DNA of 32,256 nucleotides from an uncultured Lachnospiraceae bacterium (GCA_946552115.1 CAMNRH010000030.1:1-32256); one strand, 5' to 3'; shown: positions 1 to 7,386, counted from the first letter of the stretch. Notes: generated by a model not told the origin, from the sequence alone. Program-made: numbers and translations.

Positions 1-56
1 AATTTTATCTTACATCAGTTTAGAGGTTTACACAATCTTTGGGATATTCCCACAAA

Positions 57-74
57 ACGGGGGAGATTCCCCGT
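57..74 (-). terminator. Terminator of the MerR-family gene
   Basis: A 6-bp GC-rich stem (57-62 with 69-74, loop of 6) lies just after the stop of the minus-strand regulator. Read on that strand it is followed by a short T run (TTTGTG). The T tract is weak, so this is probably but not certainly a Rho-independent terminator. The flank also carries a CCCCGTCCC run like the core of the palindromic repeats at 13,789 and 25,908. Confidence 0.5.
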
Positions 75-87
75 CCCGCCTTTTTAT

Positions 88-936
88 TTATTCTTTCCCA
101 TAAAAGGCTTCAATCGCCTGTGCAAAAAAATCCGAAACGCCATCTCCGTACTTTTCATCTGTCATCGGCTTGATTTTTTCATTGCGGTAATATTGCGCCT
201 GCGCCAGCATGAATCCTTTTTCCTCTTTTATCTGTGAGAGCTGTTTCATAACAAAGCCGTATTCCCCGACGCTCTCTTTTACTTCAAAAGAATCCACGGC
301 ACAATCCCGTTTTGCGGCCAGCTTTTGTAAAATAGCTTCAATCCGTTTGTTATAGCTTTCTGCGACTTCTTTACTGATGGGGTTCTGGGCGGCGGATAAA
401 AACTTGTCTTTCCCGCCATACCATTCCACTACCTTTGCATAGCCTTTCTGCATTTTTTCAGAAGATACAACTTCCATGTAATGCTTTTTCCATTGCTCAA
501 CGCTCCCAAATTCGTTTATTGCAATGTTTCTCATGTTTTCCGGCATATGCTCCATCATCGTCTGGAACATATCCTCAATCTCTGTTTTACTGAAAACTGC
601 AAAATCCATTTTGTTTTCTCCTTTCAGGATGTCGTCAATGCTGGCAATCAGGCGTTCCATGCGTTCCTTTTTTGCTGTCAGCATTTTTCTCTGCATTTGC
701 AAAATCTGGTTTCTGTCAAGAGCCGGATTCGCCATAATCGCTTTGATTTTCTTCAAAGGAATATCAAACTCACGGAAAAACAATATTTGCTGTAATGTTT
801 CCAGCGCTTTATCGTCATAAAGCCGGTATCCCGCTTCACTTTTACCAGCTGGCTTTAGCAGCTCAATTTCGTCATAATAGTGGAGCGTGCGCACGCTGAT
901 ACCTGTTAAATTTGACACTTCTTTTACTGTCCTCAT
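88..936 (-). CDS. MerR-family transcriptional regulator, TipA-like
   Basis: This is a 282-aa regulator with an N-terminal MerR winged helix-turn-helix (about residues 1-70, with RTLHYYDEI and a GYRLYDD wing), a linking coiled-coil helix (about 75-110) and a C-terminal region (about 145-280) like the TipAS ligand-binding domain. TipA-type proteins bind promoters with an over-long spacer and activate them when a hydrophobic or thiopeptide-like ligand is captured. The ATG is preceded by AGGAGG about 10 nt upstream. Its own upstream region has a TTGACC / TAAAGT promoter with a 19-bp spacer, which suggests autoregulation. It stands alone, with no adjacent transporter or resistance gene, so the ligand and targets cannot be inferred. 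The family call is firm; TipAS is assigned from composition and length. Confidence 0.88.
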   Translation of the reverse strand: MRTVKEVSNLTGISVRTLHYYDEIELLKPAGKSEAGYRLYDDKALETLQQILFFREFDIPLKKIKAIMANPALDRNQILQMQRKMLTAKKERMERLIASIDDILKGENKMDFAVFSKTEIEDMFQTMMEHMPENMRNIAINEFGSVEQWKKHYMEVVSSEKMQKGYAKVVEWYGGKDKFLSAAQNPISKEVAESYNKRIEAILQKLAAKRDCAVDSFEVKESVGEYGFVMKQLSQIKEEKGFMLAQAQYYRNEKIKPMTDEKYGDGVSDFFAQAIEAFYGKE

Positions 937-967
937 AGCTCATTGGCCTCCTGTTCCTGATATATTC

Positions 968-998
968 ACTTTAACCCATGACGTTCCGTGAGGGTCAA
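968..998 (-). promoter_or_regulatory. MerR-type promoter/operator of the regulator gene
   Basis: On the minus strand TTGACC (993-998) and TAAAGT (968-973) are separated by 19 bp. The spacer holds an imperfect dyad with outer arms ACCC and GGGT. A 19-20 bp spacer with a central dyad is the hallmark of MerR-family-controlled promoters. It lies about 30 bp upstream of the regulator start, so autoregulation is the simplest reading. Confidence 0.7.
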
Positions 999-1168
999 TA
1001 GGTAATTTCAAATCTTTTTGAATATATCACATTTCAAGAATGGCGGAAAGAATTTCAGTCAGACTTTAAAAGAATGTGTGAAACAGAGCAAATTTCGAGA
1101 TTGGGGTCACGCTCAGCAGCTATATGCATCTTGGACTTTAAGATATGGAAGAACATAAGCTCTGAAGT

Positions 1169-2035
1169 TTATTCCAGCAGAGCCATATTTTCATCAGTTT
1201 CTTCCGCTCTTTCGATGTCTGCCTTTTTCTTTCGTGGAGTTTTATGCATGTAGAGGGTATCCATGCGGAGCGGATGCTTTGATTTTTTGTTGTAGGCAAT
1301 CAGAATCGCTTCTGCAAACCCAAGAGATCCGACGCGGCGTTCCCTCGCCTGGCGGCCGATTTCACGGACAGAAATACGCCCCACCCGTTCTTTAAAAGCG
1401 GTATCACGCATTTTATCTCCGAAAGCATTGTCTAAACGTGCGACTGCGTTCAGCATATTGGAACTGAACGACATAGGTGCGCCTTCCCAGGTGGCCACAC
1501 ATAAGCGGAGCACCCGGTCAAGAGTATGGAAACCATATTTGTCATATATGTTTATCAATGTTGATACCGCACAGATACCACCAGGGCGAGAGGAGGAGGT
1601 GATGGATAAATCATAAGATTCTACTAAATCCTTGATAATCAATTCTTTTTCGCTTCCGGCCTCAATGTTTGCCATGAAGATTTCATAGGGCAGCAGAGGT
1701 TTTACATATTTCATTTGGTTCGCAAAGATATCTGCTTCCTGGGTGTAATTTAAATCATCATAGATCATGCACCATACAGGGGTTTCACGGGAGCCGGATA
1801 CCATTGCTACGATTTCAATGGTATGTTGTCCGTTAAACACATAATTAATTCCATTTCTACGGCTCACCTTTACAGGATTGATTTGATATAGGTCAAAGTT
1901 TGCAGCAGCTTTTTCAACGTGTCGCAAGGAAAGGTTTCTTTGATAATTTTGGTCAGAAACAAGGTTTCTGATAGGTATCTGTTCAAAATGAACGTTTGGG
2001 ACATATCTTTGTAATTCTTCAATATTTTCTTCCAT
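1169..2035 (-). CDS. ParB/Srx-fold protein, DUF6551-like
   Basis: This 288-aa protein has an N-terminal ParB/sulfiredoxin-like fold: IPIRNLV near residue 20, then a FNGQHT motif at 67-72, the position where ParB-type proteins have their G-x-H-R nucleotide-binding loop. The remainder is mostly helical and ends in a charged tail. It resembles the DUF6551 group of phage and plasmid ParB-like proteins; no biochemical role is known to me. It starts 2 nt after the stop of the second ParB-like gene and is last in an operon headed by a large serine recombinase. That context suggests DNA binding or partition-like functions for a mobile element, which is inference. The ATG start is well supported by the tight junction. 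Confidence 0.72.
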   Translation of the reverse strand: MEENIEELQRYVPNVHFEQIPIRNLVSDQNYQRNLSLRHVEKAAANFDLYQINPVKVSRRNGINYVFNGQHTIEIVAMVSGSRETPVWCMIYDDLNYTQEADIFANQMKYVKPLLPYEIFMANIEAGSEKELIIKDLVESYDLSITSSSRPGGICAVSTLINIYDKYGFHTLDRVLRLCVATWEGAPMSFSSNMLNAVARLDNAFGDKMRDTAFKERVGRISVREIGRQARERRVGSLGFAEAILIAYNKKSKHPLRMDTLYMHKTPRKKKADIERAEETDENMALLE

Positions 2036-2037
2036 AC

Positions 2038-2991
2038 TTATGCTTCCTCCAAAATATTTGTAATTTTATCAATTACGGCCATTAGATTATTTAGCTGTAT
2101 TTGTAAACGATTCTTTCCTTCTTTAGAAGAAAGTTGGAAGTCGGTTACATTCATTACCCGTTCAATGGAACTGCACCATGAAGGGATTGTAAGAGAAAGA
2201 CTTGAAAGTTCGGCATCGGGATCAAATTTTGGCATTTGTTTGATGATAGGTTCCGGTTCTGCTATTTTTTTCTTTTGGGTTGGCGCGACGACCTTTCTCC
2301 ATTGCAGTTCACGCTTCATAGCAGAGTAGCTCAGATGTTCAATTTCTTTTTCCATCATGTAATCATACAATTCTTTTAGTTTATAGTGAGGCAGTCGGGA
2401 AAGTTCAATAATATTAGCGTGAGAAATATGCAGCTTTCCAGAGCGGATCTGTTCTGCCATTTGGGGAGTTTTCTCAAAAATATGATCCAATGCACGACTA
2501 TACTCATTGTATTTGTATACGGAAGCAGGGGAAATGTTGTATTCCGAAGCTATCTGTGTTGCGGAAATATGTCTGCAGGGAATTCTCTTTTTAGTGTGAT
2601 ATGTATGACCGCTCTTTCCGGTGTTGAAATTTTCAGAGGAAAGACGGGCAGTAATCGTTTTTACGGCATCATATTTTTTCCCAATTACATATTTGCGGTT
2701 TGCTTCCGTAAGATCTTCACGATTAAGCTGCTGTGTGCAAATCCATGAAATTGCATCCTCCCGGCTTAAAAAATACATGCGTTTGATACGGAATTTGCAT
2801 CCACGTTTATGAAAAATTTGATAAGCCTCGACTCCGTTCACAATTAATCCGTTCCAGGTGTAAATTGGGTCAAGGTATGTATGGGAGCCAATCCTGCGTT
2901 CAAGCGACTTATGTTCACGTTCTTTCAATGGCTGAATGAGATTTGTAAATTCTGGATCAAGTTTAAGGGTGTAGTTATTGTAGTTACTCAT
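2038..2991 (-). CDS. ParB-like DNA-binding protein
   Basis: This 317-aa protein has a ParB N-terminal-like domain (about residues 30-110): DPIYTWNGLIVNG as the nucleotide-loop segment, then an RMYFLSREDAISWI strand-helix and an NREDLTEANRKY segment typical of plasmid/phage ParB-like proteins. A helix-turn-helix follows (about 140-170, ISATQIASEYNISPASVYKY). The C-terminal 150 residues are charged and helical. Its start overlaps the stop of the preceding gene by 4 nt (ATGA), so it is translationally coupled. No ParA ATPase is encoded nearby, so it is not a canonical ParABS locus. It could be a regulator, a CTP-switch clamp or a recombination accessory factor; the sequence does not decide. Confidence 0.75.
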   Translation of the reverse strand: MSNYNNYTLKLDPEFTNLIQPLKEREHKSLERRIGSHTYLDPIYTWNGLIVNGVEAYQIFHKRGCKFRIKRMYFLSREDAISWICTQQLNREDLTEANRKYVIGKKYDAVKTITARLSSENFNTGKSGHTYHTKKRIPCRHISATQIASEYNISPASVYKYNEYSRALDHIFEKTPQMAEQIRSGKLHISHANIIELSRLPHYKLKELYDYMMEKEIEHLSYSAMKRELQWRKVVAPTQKKKIAEPEPIIKQMPKFDPDAELSSLSLTIPSWCSSIERVMNVTDFQLSSKEGKNRLQIQLNNLMAVIDKITNILEEA

Positions 2992-3386
2992 AGTGTTTGT
3001 TCACTCCATTCAGTATTCTGCTGTATAGAAAGGGGTTTTTCCAGCATGGGAAATTGTATTACTCCTGCTTTGGAATTAAACTGTCCGTATAAGCGGAAAA
3101 TATTCCCATATTCCCAACCGCAGTCTACGGTCATCATAGTCTGTAATAAATCTTTGCAGTATAATTCATAACTGTAGCCGGTTTCAAAACGGTACTTTCT
3201 GACTTTATGTGCGAGATAATCTCTTTTGTCGCCGGCCTTTATTGCAATCATTTTGGCTTCGGGATTAATCAGAAGCTGAATATAATCAGGATCTCCGAGA
3301 AGCTGTAGTGTATTACGGTGAATACGGATAAGGCTTTTTTTTAAATCAATACATAGAATGGGTTGAAATAGCTTTTCTCGACTCAT
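2988..3386 (-). CDS. Small protein with recombinase C-domain-like fold, unknown function
   Basis: This is a 132-aa protein. I chose the ATG at 3386 rather than an upstream in-frame one because a GTGAGGTG ribosome site precedes it and homology to its neighbours starts there. Residues about 7-50 (FQPILCIDL, then YIQLLINPEAK and IAIKAG) match the pattern seen in the 261-aa neighbour (YVQILVNPEEK, LAVRPC) and in the recombinase C-terminus (VELLIHPNSY, LAVRPC), so all three appear paralogous. The second half of the domain is weaker here. It overlaps its upstream neighbour by 41 nt and the downstream ParB-like gene by 4 nt. The function is unknown. Confidence 0.6.
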   Translation of the reverse strand: MSREKLFQPILCIDLKKSLIRIHRNTLQLLGDPDYIQLLINPEAKMIAIKAGDKRDYLAHKVRKYRFETGYSYELYCKDLLQTMMTVDCGWEYGNIFRLYGQFNSKAGVIQFPMLEKPLSIQQNTEWSEQTL

Positions 3387-4131
3387 CTTCTGGCACCTCA
3401 CTTTCGTTTGAGACGGATATCTGCTCCTGTATAGGAGACTGTGATTTCTTTTTTTCATGGACATCAAATACTGCATATCCATCAAAAATGTTGATTTGCA
3501 GGGCATTTTGATGCTCTTCAACAGGGACTCCGAATTGATTCTGCCACTCAGAAGGATAACTTGCAGTTCGGGAGACTTTTGGCTTTTCTCCTTCTTTGGC
3601 AGTGCGCGTGAATATTTCCGGGGTTGTCAGATCAAAAATGAATAGTATTTCATTTCCGGAACGGATAAGTTTTCCTAAAAGCTTATAACGATAGTCAGGG
3701 TTCCAGTTCATCAAAGAGATAACTTTCGCAAAGAATATTCGACAGGTGATCTGCTTCGGATTTTTCTTTTTCCCGGCGGAACACCAGCGGAAAGAATCTT
3801 TTTCTTCTTCGCGGCATGGTCTCACGGCAAGCTTTTTTTCTTCAGGGTTTACGAGTATCTGGACGTATTCCACAGAAGGAAGTTTTTTGATACAGGCTGT
3901 ATTTACAGATACTTTGTAATGATTAAATGTAAAAGAAGGTTCAAACGTATGGGCAAAGAATTCGCCTCGGACGACTTGATACCCATCAAAACTGAAAGCC
4001 ATATCTTCAATCATATCTGTTTGTCCGTCTTTTCCTGGTGTGATGGTTACTGGCATGGGTTTTTGAGGCTTACTCATATCTTCAGGAATATTTTGTGCCA
4101 GCTCCCATGTATTTACAGGTGTGTCAGTCAT
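3346..4131 (-). CDS. Recombinase-associated protein sharing the recombinase C-terminal domain
   Basis: This 261-aa protein has no catalytic motif that I recognise. Residues about 48-200 parallel the C-terminal domain of the adjacent serine recombinase: GYQVVRGEFF (recombinase GYEIAHGQFF), LAVRPC at 101-106 (448-453), WNPDYRYKLLG at 143-153 (WNPNCKYRVLG) and YPSEW at 192-196 followed by FG (YPAEW at 553-557, FG). This points to duplication of the domain into a stand-alone protein. The start overlaps the recombinase stop by 8 nt and has AAAGGAG about 7 nt upstream. It may form hetero-oligomers with the recombinase or bind the same DNA; that is inference. Confidence 0.65.
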   Translation of the reverse strand: MTDTPVNTWELAQNIPEDMSKPQKPMPVTITPGKDGQTDMIEDMAFSFDGYQVVRGEFFAHTFEPSFTFNHYKVSVNTACIKKLPSVEYVQILVNPEEKKLAVRPCREEEKDSFRWCSAGKKKNPKQITCRIFFAKVISLMNWNPDYRYKLLGKLIRSGNEILFIFDLTTPEIFTRTAKEGEKPKVSRTASYPSEWQNQFGVPVEEHQNALQINIFDGYAVFDVHEKKKSQSPIQEQISVSNESEVPEDESRKAISTHSMY

Positions 4132-5992
4132 TGCGATTCTCCTTTATTTCTTCCACAATTTCCCGGATCCCTTTCGTTATATCTGCGCTGGATGTGGTAC
4201 GCAGTTCCGATTCCTTATAGGGTTGTCCTTCAGAAGTGGTTTTCCAATTTTTATTATTTGAGAAAGCAGCCAGTTCCCGCGCGTGGGTTTGGCTATAATA
4301 ATTGTTTCCAAAGCTGTTCATCCATTCTGCCGGGTAACCGAGGATCGTTTTTGGTGTGGAAGAGGTTGCTTTCGATTCATCAGATAAATCTTTATCAGCC
4401 ACAGCAGGCGTCTTATTTGGAATGCGTACCTCGGTTTCTTTCATATTAAAAATCAGGACATTTTCAGCTCCTTTCTGATGTGCTACGCCGAGAACACGGT
4501 ATTTGCAGTTCGGGTTCCAGTCAAACAATTCGTAAAGTACAGGCAGGAAAGCAGCCCCATATATATAGCGTGGAACAAGGACACCGTTTCGCAGACGCGT
4601 CCATTGGACTTTATTGCGGTTATCTTCAAGTGTGCAGGGCCTTACGGCAAGAAGGTACGAGTTTGGATGTATTAGAAGCTCTACCGTTTTAATTTCTCCG
4701 AATTTTCTGATCGCTTCCGTACTGAAATTTAGTTTTTCATAAGACAGCGTTGCCGATATTTTCCCGGTAGTTTCAAAAAACTGTCCATGTGCGATTTCAT
4801 ATCCCCTTAAATCAAAAGAACCAAGTTGTGCCGTAATAGGGATTGCATCTGATGGTGTGGTTTCTGAATCAGAAATGCTTGAGGAAGCGGCACGATAATC
4901 GTCTGGTTTGAATCCGGCCCAACGGGGATTCACTGTGATGAATCCTTTTAATGCTCCATCCGGGATAACATGAAGTTCAGGAAGCAGGGCTTTGTTTCCA
5001 TATTTAGCATTACGGATCAGTTTTTGGACTGCAATGAAATCATCCCTTGAAATAATGGCTTCATGGTGTTCATATTTTCTATATTGATTGCGATCCTGGT
5101 TATTTTTCCGTGATTTATGATCCAGATAATTTGGTGTCCATGTTTTCCGGGCAAGCACATCGCCGCAATATCTTTCATTTTGTAAAATTTGAAGAATGGA
5201 ACCGGAAGACCACACTTCATGATTCTTTTTGGTTTTGCAACCGAGTTCCGTAAGCGTGTCGGCAATTTCCTGACAGGTATTGCCATTTAAATACATATAA
5301 AAAATTAGTTTTACGATTTTTGCCTCGTGTTCGTTAATTTTTAATTGTCCGTTTTTGTCCTGATCGTATCCAAGCAGAGGCGGCGTCAGGAATATTCCCC
5401 TGCGGAAACGCATTTCGATAGAGGCGTTCATGATTTCACTTTTTGTATAGCTTTCCTCTTGTGCAAGGGTTGCCATGAAAGAAAGTAACAGTTCGCCTTT
5501 TGATTCAAGTGTATTCAAGTTTTCGGTTTCAAAAAGTACGCCGACCGGAGGACGGAGAGAAAGAAGCTCCCGGACATAACCGATACAGTCTACGACATTA
5601 CGGGCGAATCGGGAAACACTTTTTGTGAGTATAAGATCAATTTTGCCGTCTTCGCAGTCTTGAATCATTTGCTTAAAGGCCTCTCTATGCTGCAGGGATG
5701 TGCCGGAAATTCCTTCATCGGCATATATTTTTACAAGATTCCAGTTGGGCTTACGCTCTACCACGTCTTGATAATGATTTTTTTGAAGCTCGTATGAGGA
5801 TGTCTGCCGCGGATCACCTGTGGAAACTCTGGCATAAACTGCTACTCTTAACACGGAAGCTGGTTTAAATATATCTGGTTTTGGGAGAGCGGGAATGACA
5901 ACAAGCTCATCGGGACTTATTCCTTTATAACGCTCACGAATGAGAGCTTTCTGTTGTTCGTTTGCTTCTATTTTTTCTTCATATTCTTTCAT
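4124..5992 (-). CDS. Large serine recombinase with atypical C-terminal domain
   Basis: This 622-aa site-specific recombinase has a resolvase catalytic domain (about residues 48-190) with YARVST placing the nucleophile at Ser57, and SRFARN with Arg128 and Arg131. A 'Recombinase' DNA-binding domain follows (about 200-335, GYDQD to NERYCGDV). Family members cut both strands at att sites through a phosphoserine linkage. The usual zinc-ribbon with two CxxC pairs is absent. Instead there is an LKGFITVNPRWAGF linker and a domain (about 390-565) shared with the two downstream proteins. Length is above many integrases (450-550). It heads the operon; all catalytic residues I can check are present, so it is probably active. 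AAGGAATG precedes the ATG. Confidence 0.92.
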   Translation of the reverse strand: MKEYEEKIEANEQQKALIRERYKGISPDELVVIPALPKPDIFKPASVLRVAVYARVSTGDPRQTSSYELQKNHYQDVVERKPNWNLVKIYADEGISGTSLQHREAFKQMIQDCEDGKIDLILTKSVSRFARNVVDCIGYVRELLSLRPPVGVLFETENLNTLESKGELLLSFMATLAQEESYTKSEIMNASIEMRFRRGIFLTPPLLGYDQDKNGQLKINEHEAKIVKLIFYMYLNGNTCQEIADTLTELGCKTKKNHEVWSSGSILQILQNERYCGDVLARKTWTPNYLDHKSRKNNQDRNQYRKYEHHEAIISRDDFIAVQKLIRNAKYGNKALLPELHVIPDGALKGFITVNPRWAGFKPDDYRAASSSISDSETTPSDAIPITAQLGSFDLRGYEIAHGQFFETTGKISATLSYEKLNFSTEAIRKFGEIKTVELLIHPNSYLLAVRPCTLEDNRNKVQWTRLRNGVLVPRYIYGAAFLPVLYELFDWNPNCKYRVLGVAHQKGAENVLIFNMKETEVRIPNKTPAVADKDLSDESKATSSTPKTILGYPAEWMNSFGNNYYSQTHARELAAFSNNKNWKTTSEGQPYKESELRTTSSADITKGIREIVEEIKENRND

Positions 5993-6052
5993 GGGCTATC
6001 ATTCCTTGTATTGCGATTTATTTTCATTATAATTTTTCCCCTGAAAAAGGAC

Positions 6053-6088
6053 ATAAACCACCAGTTAATTGAATAACGGATGGTTTAT
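6053..6088. promoter_or_regulatory. 36-bp quasi-palindrome upstream of the recombinase
   Basis: The outer arms ATAAACCA (6053-6060) and TGGTTTAT (6081-6088) are perfect inverted repeats, and inner arms GTTA / TAAC flank a 6-nt centre. It lies about 60 bp upstream of the recombinase start, beside a TATAAT-like hexamer at about 6026-6031 on the minus strand that lacks a good -35. It could be an operator for the neighbouring XRE regulator, or an attachment site, since serine-recombinase att sites are imperfect dyads close to the gene. The sequence cannot choose. Confidence 0.5.
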
Positions 6089-6115
6089 ATTAAGTAAGAT
6101 AGAGTTGTGATGCAA

Positions 6116-6505
6116 TTACAGGTCTTTTAAATTATTGTCTTTTAGGAGTGCTTTTTCAATCAGAGACCAATCGTTGCTCCGAAGAATATTCTTCACCGCA
6201 GAAAGAATCAGATAGATGAAACGCTTTTCATTTTTGGTACAGTCCGCCATAAGCAGGTCAATATCTGTTTGATATTCTGCAGGATTATAAAGCAGATTTC
6301 CATAGAGCAATTCATCCAGCGTAATTCCCAGTGCATTGCAGATTTTGACAAGAGATGCTAAACTGGGTTTCCGCCTGGCGTTTTCAATGTAGCTGATGTA
6401 AACAGAGGACAAATTTGCCAGTTCAGCTAATTCTTCCGCAGAGATTCCCTGCTGGGCCCGGATTTCTTTGATGCGGGTACCAATTAATAGATAATTTACA
6501 GGCAT
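6116..6505 (-). CDS. XRE-family helix-turn-helix regulator
   Basis: This 129-aa regulator has a Cro/CI-type helix-turn-helix (about residues 8-66: RIKEIRAQQG, ISAEELAELA, SSVYISYIENARRKPS, ITLDELLYGN), followed by a helical C-terminal half probably used for dimerisation. It lies on the same strand upstream of the recombinase, with the 36-bp quasi-palindrome between them, so it is a likely repressor of the recombinase operon (inference). Its ribosome site is an unusually complete AGGAGGTGAT 5 nt before the ATG. That site can pair with an ACCTCCT 11 nt further upstream, suggesting translational control. Confidence 0.85.
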   Translation of the reverse strand: MPVNYLLIGTRIKEIRAQQGISAEELAELANLSSVYISYIENARRKPSLASLVKICNALGITLDELLYGNLLYNPAEYQTDIDLLMADCTKNEKRFIYLILSAVKNILRSNDWSLIEKALLKDNNLKDL

Positions 6506-6511
6506 GTTATC

Positions 6512-6536
6512 ACCTCCTTTCGCCGTTTGAGGAGGT
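6512..6536 (-). promoter_or_regulatory. Hairpin sequestering the XRE Shine-Dalgarno
   Basis: On the minus-strand transcript ACCTCCT and AGGAGGT form a perfect 7-bp stem around an 11-nt loop. The 3' arm is exactly the ribosome binding site of the XRE gene, so the folded form should hide it. Confidence 0.5.
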
Positions 6537-6663
6537 TCAATTTGGGAATCTGCTCACGGCTGTTAAAGGTGAATTTACATTAGCGCAGTTTTTTTCGAAT
6601 GAGAAGAGTCATCCAAATTTTTTATATGGTATGCGTTTGCCTTAAAACCTTATGAAATAAAAT

Positions 6664-6707
6664 AGAGCCAACGAACTGTGATTTTATTTCACAAGTTCAT
6701 CGGCTCT
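6664..6707 (-). terminator. Terminator after the alpha/beta-barrel gene
   Basis: A long hairpin has outer arms AGAGCC / GGCTCT, inner arms GAACT-GTGA / TCAC-AAGTTC with one bulge, and a small internal loop. On the minus strand it is followed by ATTTTATTT. It lies between the alpha/beta-barrel gene stop and the XRE gene. The rest of the 6,506-6,835 gap holds only the XRE leader and the nested dyad at 6,744-6,777. Confidence 0.6.
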
Positions 6708-6743
6708 GCGCCAATGAGTCTGGTTCTGTGATGATGTTATTTG

Positions 6744-6777
6744 CAAGCTTTTGACTTTGGTCAAAGTTTCCTGCTTG
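6744..6777. repeat. Nested inverted repeat
   Basis: The outer arms CAAGC / GCTTG enclose a 14-bp palindrome, ACTTTG-GT-CAAAGT (6754-6767). It sits in the intergenic gap about 60 bp downstream of the alpha/beta-barrel gene stop. It could be an operator or a processing hairpin; no T run follows. Confidence 0.35.
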
Positions 6778-6835
6778 TATTTCGGGCAATAATACAAACG
6801 GGACATTCAATCCAATCCACAATATACAAAACCCA

Positions 6836-7183
6836 TTAAAACACTCCCTCGCCTAAATATTTGTCGTGCGGAACTATTAAACATTTTTCAATAGACTTCC
6901 AATAGCTGTCGTAAAGATTTTTTTGTGCTGCTCCGTAGCTTTCTTTCGTATCAAATTCCCAGTAAAGCATATACTTAACACTTTTTACGATACGGTTAAT
7001 TTTAAGAGGTGGAAGTCCCTCCTTAATTTGCTCCATGTCTATGCGATACCCTCTTTTGGTGAACCGAAGCAGAAGCAATCCCTCCTGTTTTTCCAAAAGG
7101 CTTTTGGCATCAAGCATCAGAGCTTCAAATTCTTCCGCCTTTTGCGGCTTGACTTGATAAATACATATTTCAGTGAACGGCAT
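6836..7183 (-). CDS. Dimeric alpha/beta-barrel protein, ABM-like
   Basis: This 115-aa protein looks like the ferredoxin-like dimeric alpha+beta barrel found in antibiotic-biosynthesis-monooxygenase (ABM) and related small proteins: TEICIYQVKPQKAEEFE at the start, a central LLLLRF strand and YMLYWEFDTKESY near residue 75-90. Such proteins range from quinone or haem monooxygenases to structural homologues with no known activity, and no catalytic residue can be assigned here. I chose the ATG at 7183, with GAGGAGGG 7 nt upstream, over a TTG at 7189. It is a monocistronic unit with its own promoter and terminator. Confidence 0.6.
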   Translation of the reverse strand: MPFTEICIYQVKPQKAEEFEALMLDAKSLLEKQEGLLLLRFTKRGYRIDMEQIKEGLPPLKINRIVKSVKYMLYWEFDTKESYGAAQKNLYDSYWKSIEKCLIVPHDKYLGEGVF

Positions 7184-7239
7184 ATTCAATCCCTCCTCAA
7201 TTTATTTACAGATGAAATGATAATAATATAGTTATTTAT

Positions 7240-7269
7240 ATTTTACCATGCTGAAATTCTTTCTGGCAA
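7240..7269 (-). promoter_or_regulatory. Promoter of the ABM-like gene
   Basis: On the minus strand TTGCCA (7264-7269) and TAAAAT (7240-7245) are separated by 18 bp, with a TG extended -10 dinucleotide one base before the -10. It is about 60 bp upstream of the gene start. Confidence 0.55.
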
Positions 7270-7318
7270 ATATGAACTTTCATCAGGAACCGTAATTTTA
7301 CTGTCAACTAAAAAGAGC

Positions 7319-7347
7319 TTGCGGATTAATCGGTTGTCTTTTATAAT
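7319..7347 (+). promoter_or_regulatory. Promoter of the leader-ORF/nuclease unit
   Basis: TTGCGG (7319-7324) and a perfect TATAAT (7342-7347) are separated by 17 bp. Transcripts would begin near 7354 and carry a leader of about 75 nt before the first good ribosome site. Confidence 0.6.
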
Positions 7348-7366
7348 TGTTTATGCGTAAAATTGT

Positions 7367-7386
7367 GATGCTTTTAATGAAGCATC
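7367..7386 (+). promoter_or_regulatory. Hairpin in the 5' leader
   Basis: GATGCTT and AAGCATC form a perfect 7-bp stem around a 6-nt loop, just after the predicted transcription start. There is no T run, so it is more likely an operator or an mRNA-stability element than a terminator. Confidence 0.4.

Noticed and set aside
1015-1168. Open plus-strand stretch after the ParB-like operon
   Set aside because: It has no start codon with a ribosome site and no recognisable domain; I could not support it as a gene remnant.
3387-3521. N-terminal extension of the 132-aa protein
   Set aside because: The extension lies within the upstream gene in another frame, lacks homology to its paralogues, and the ATG at 3386 has a good ribosome site.
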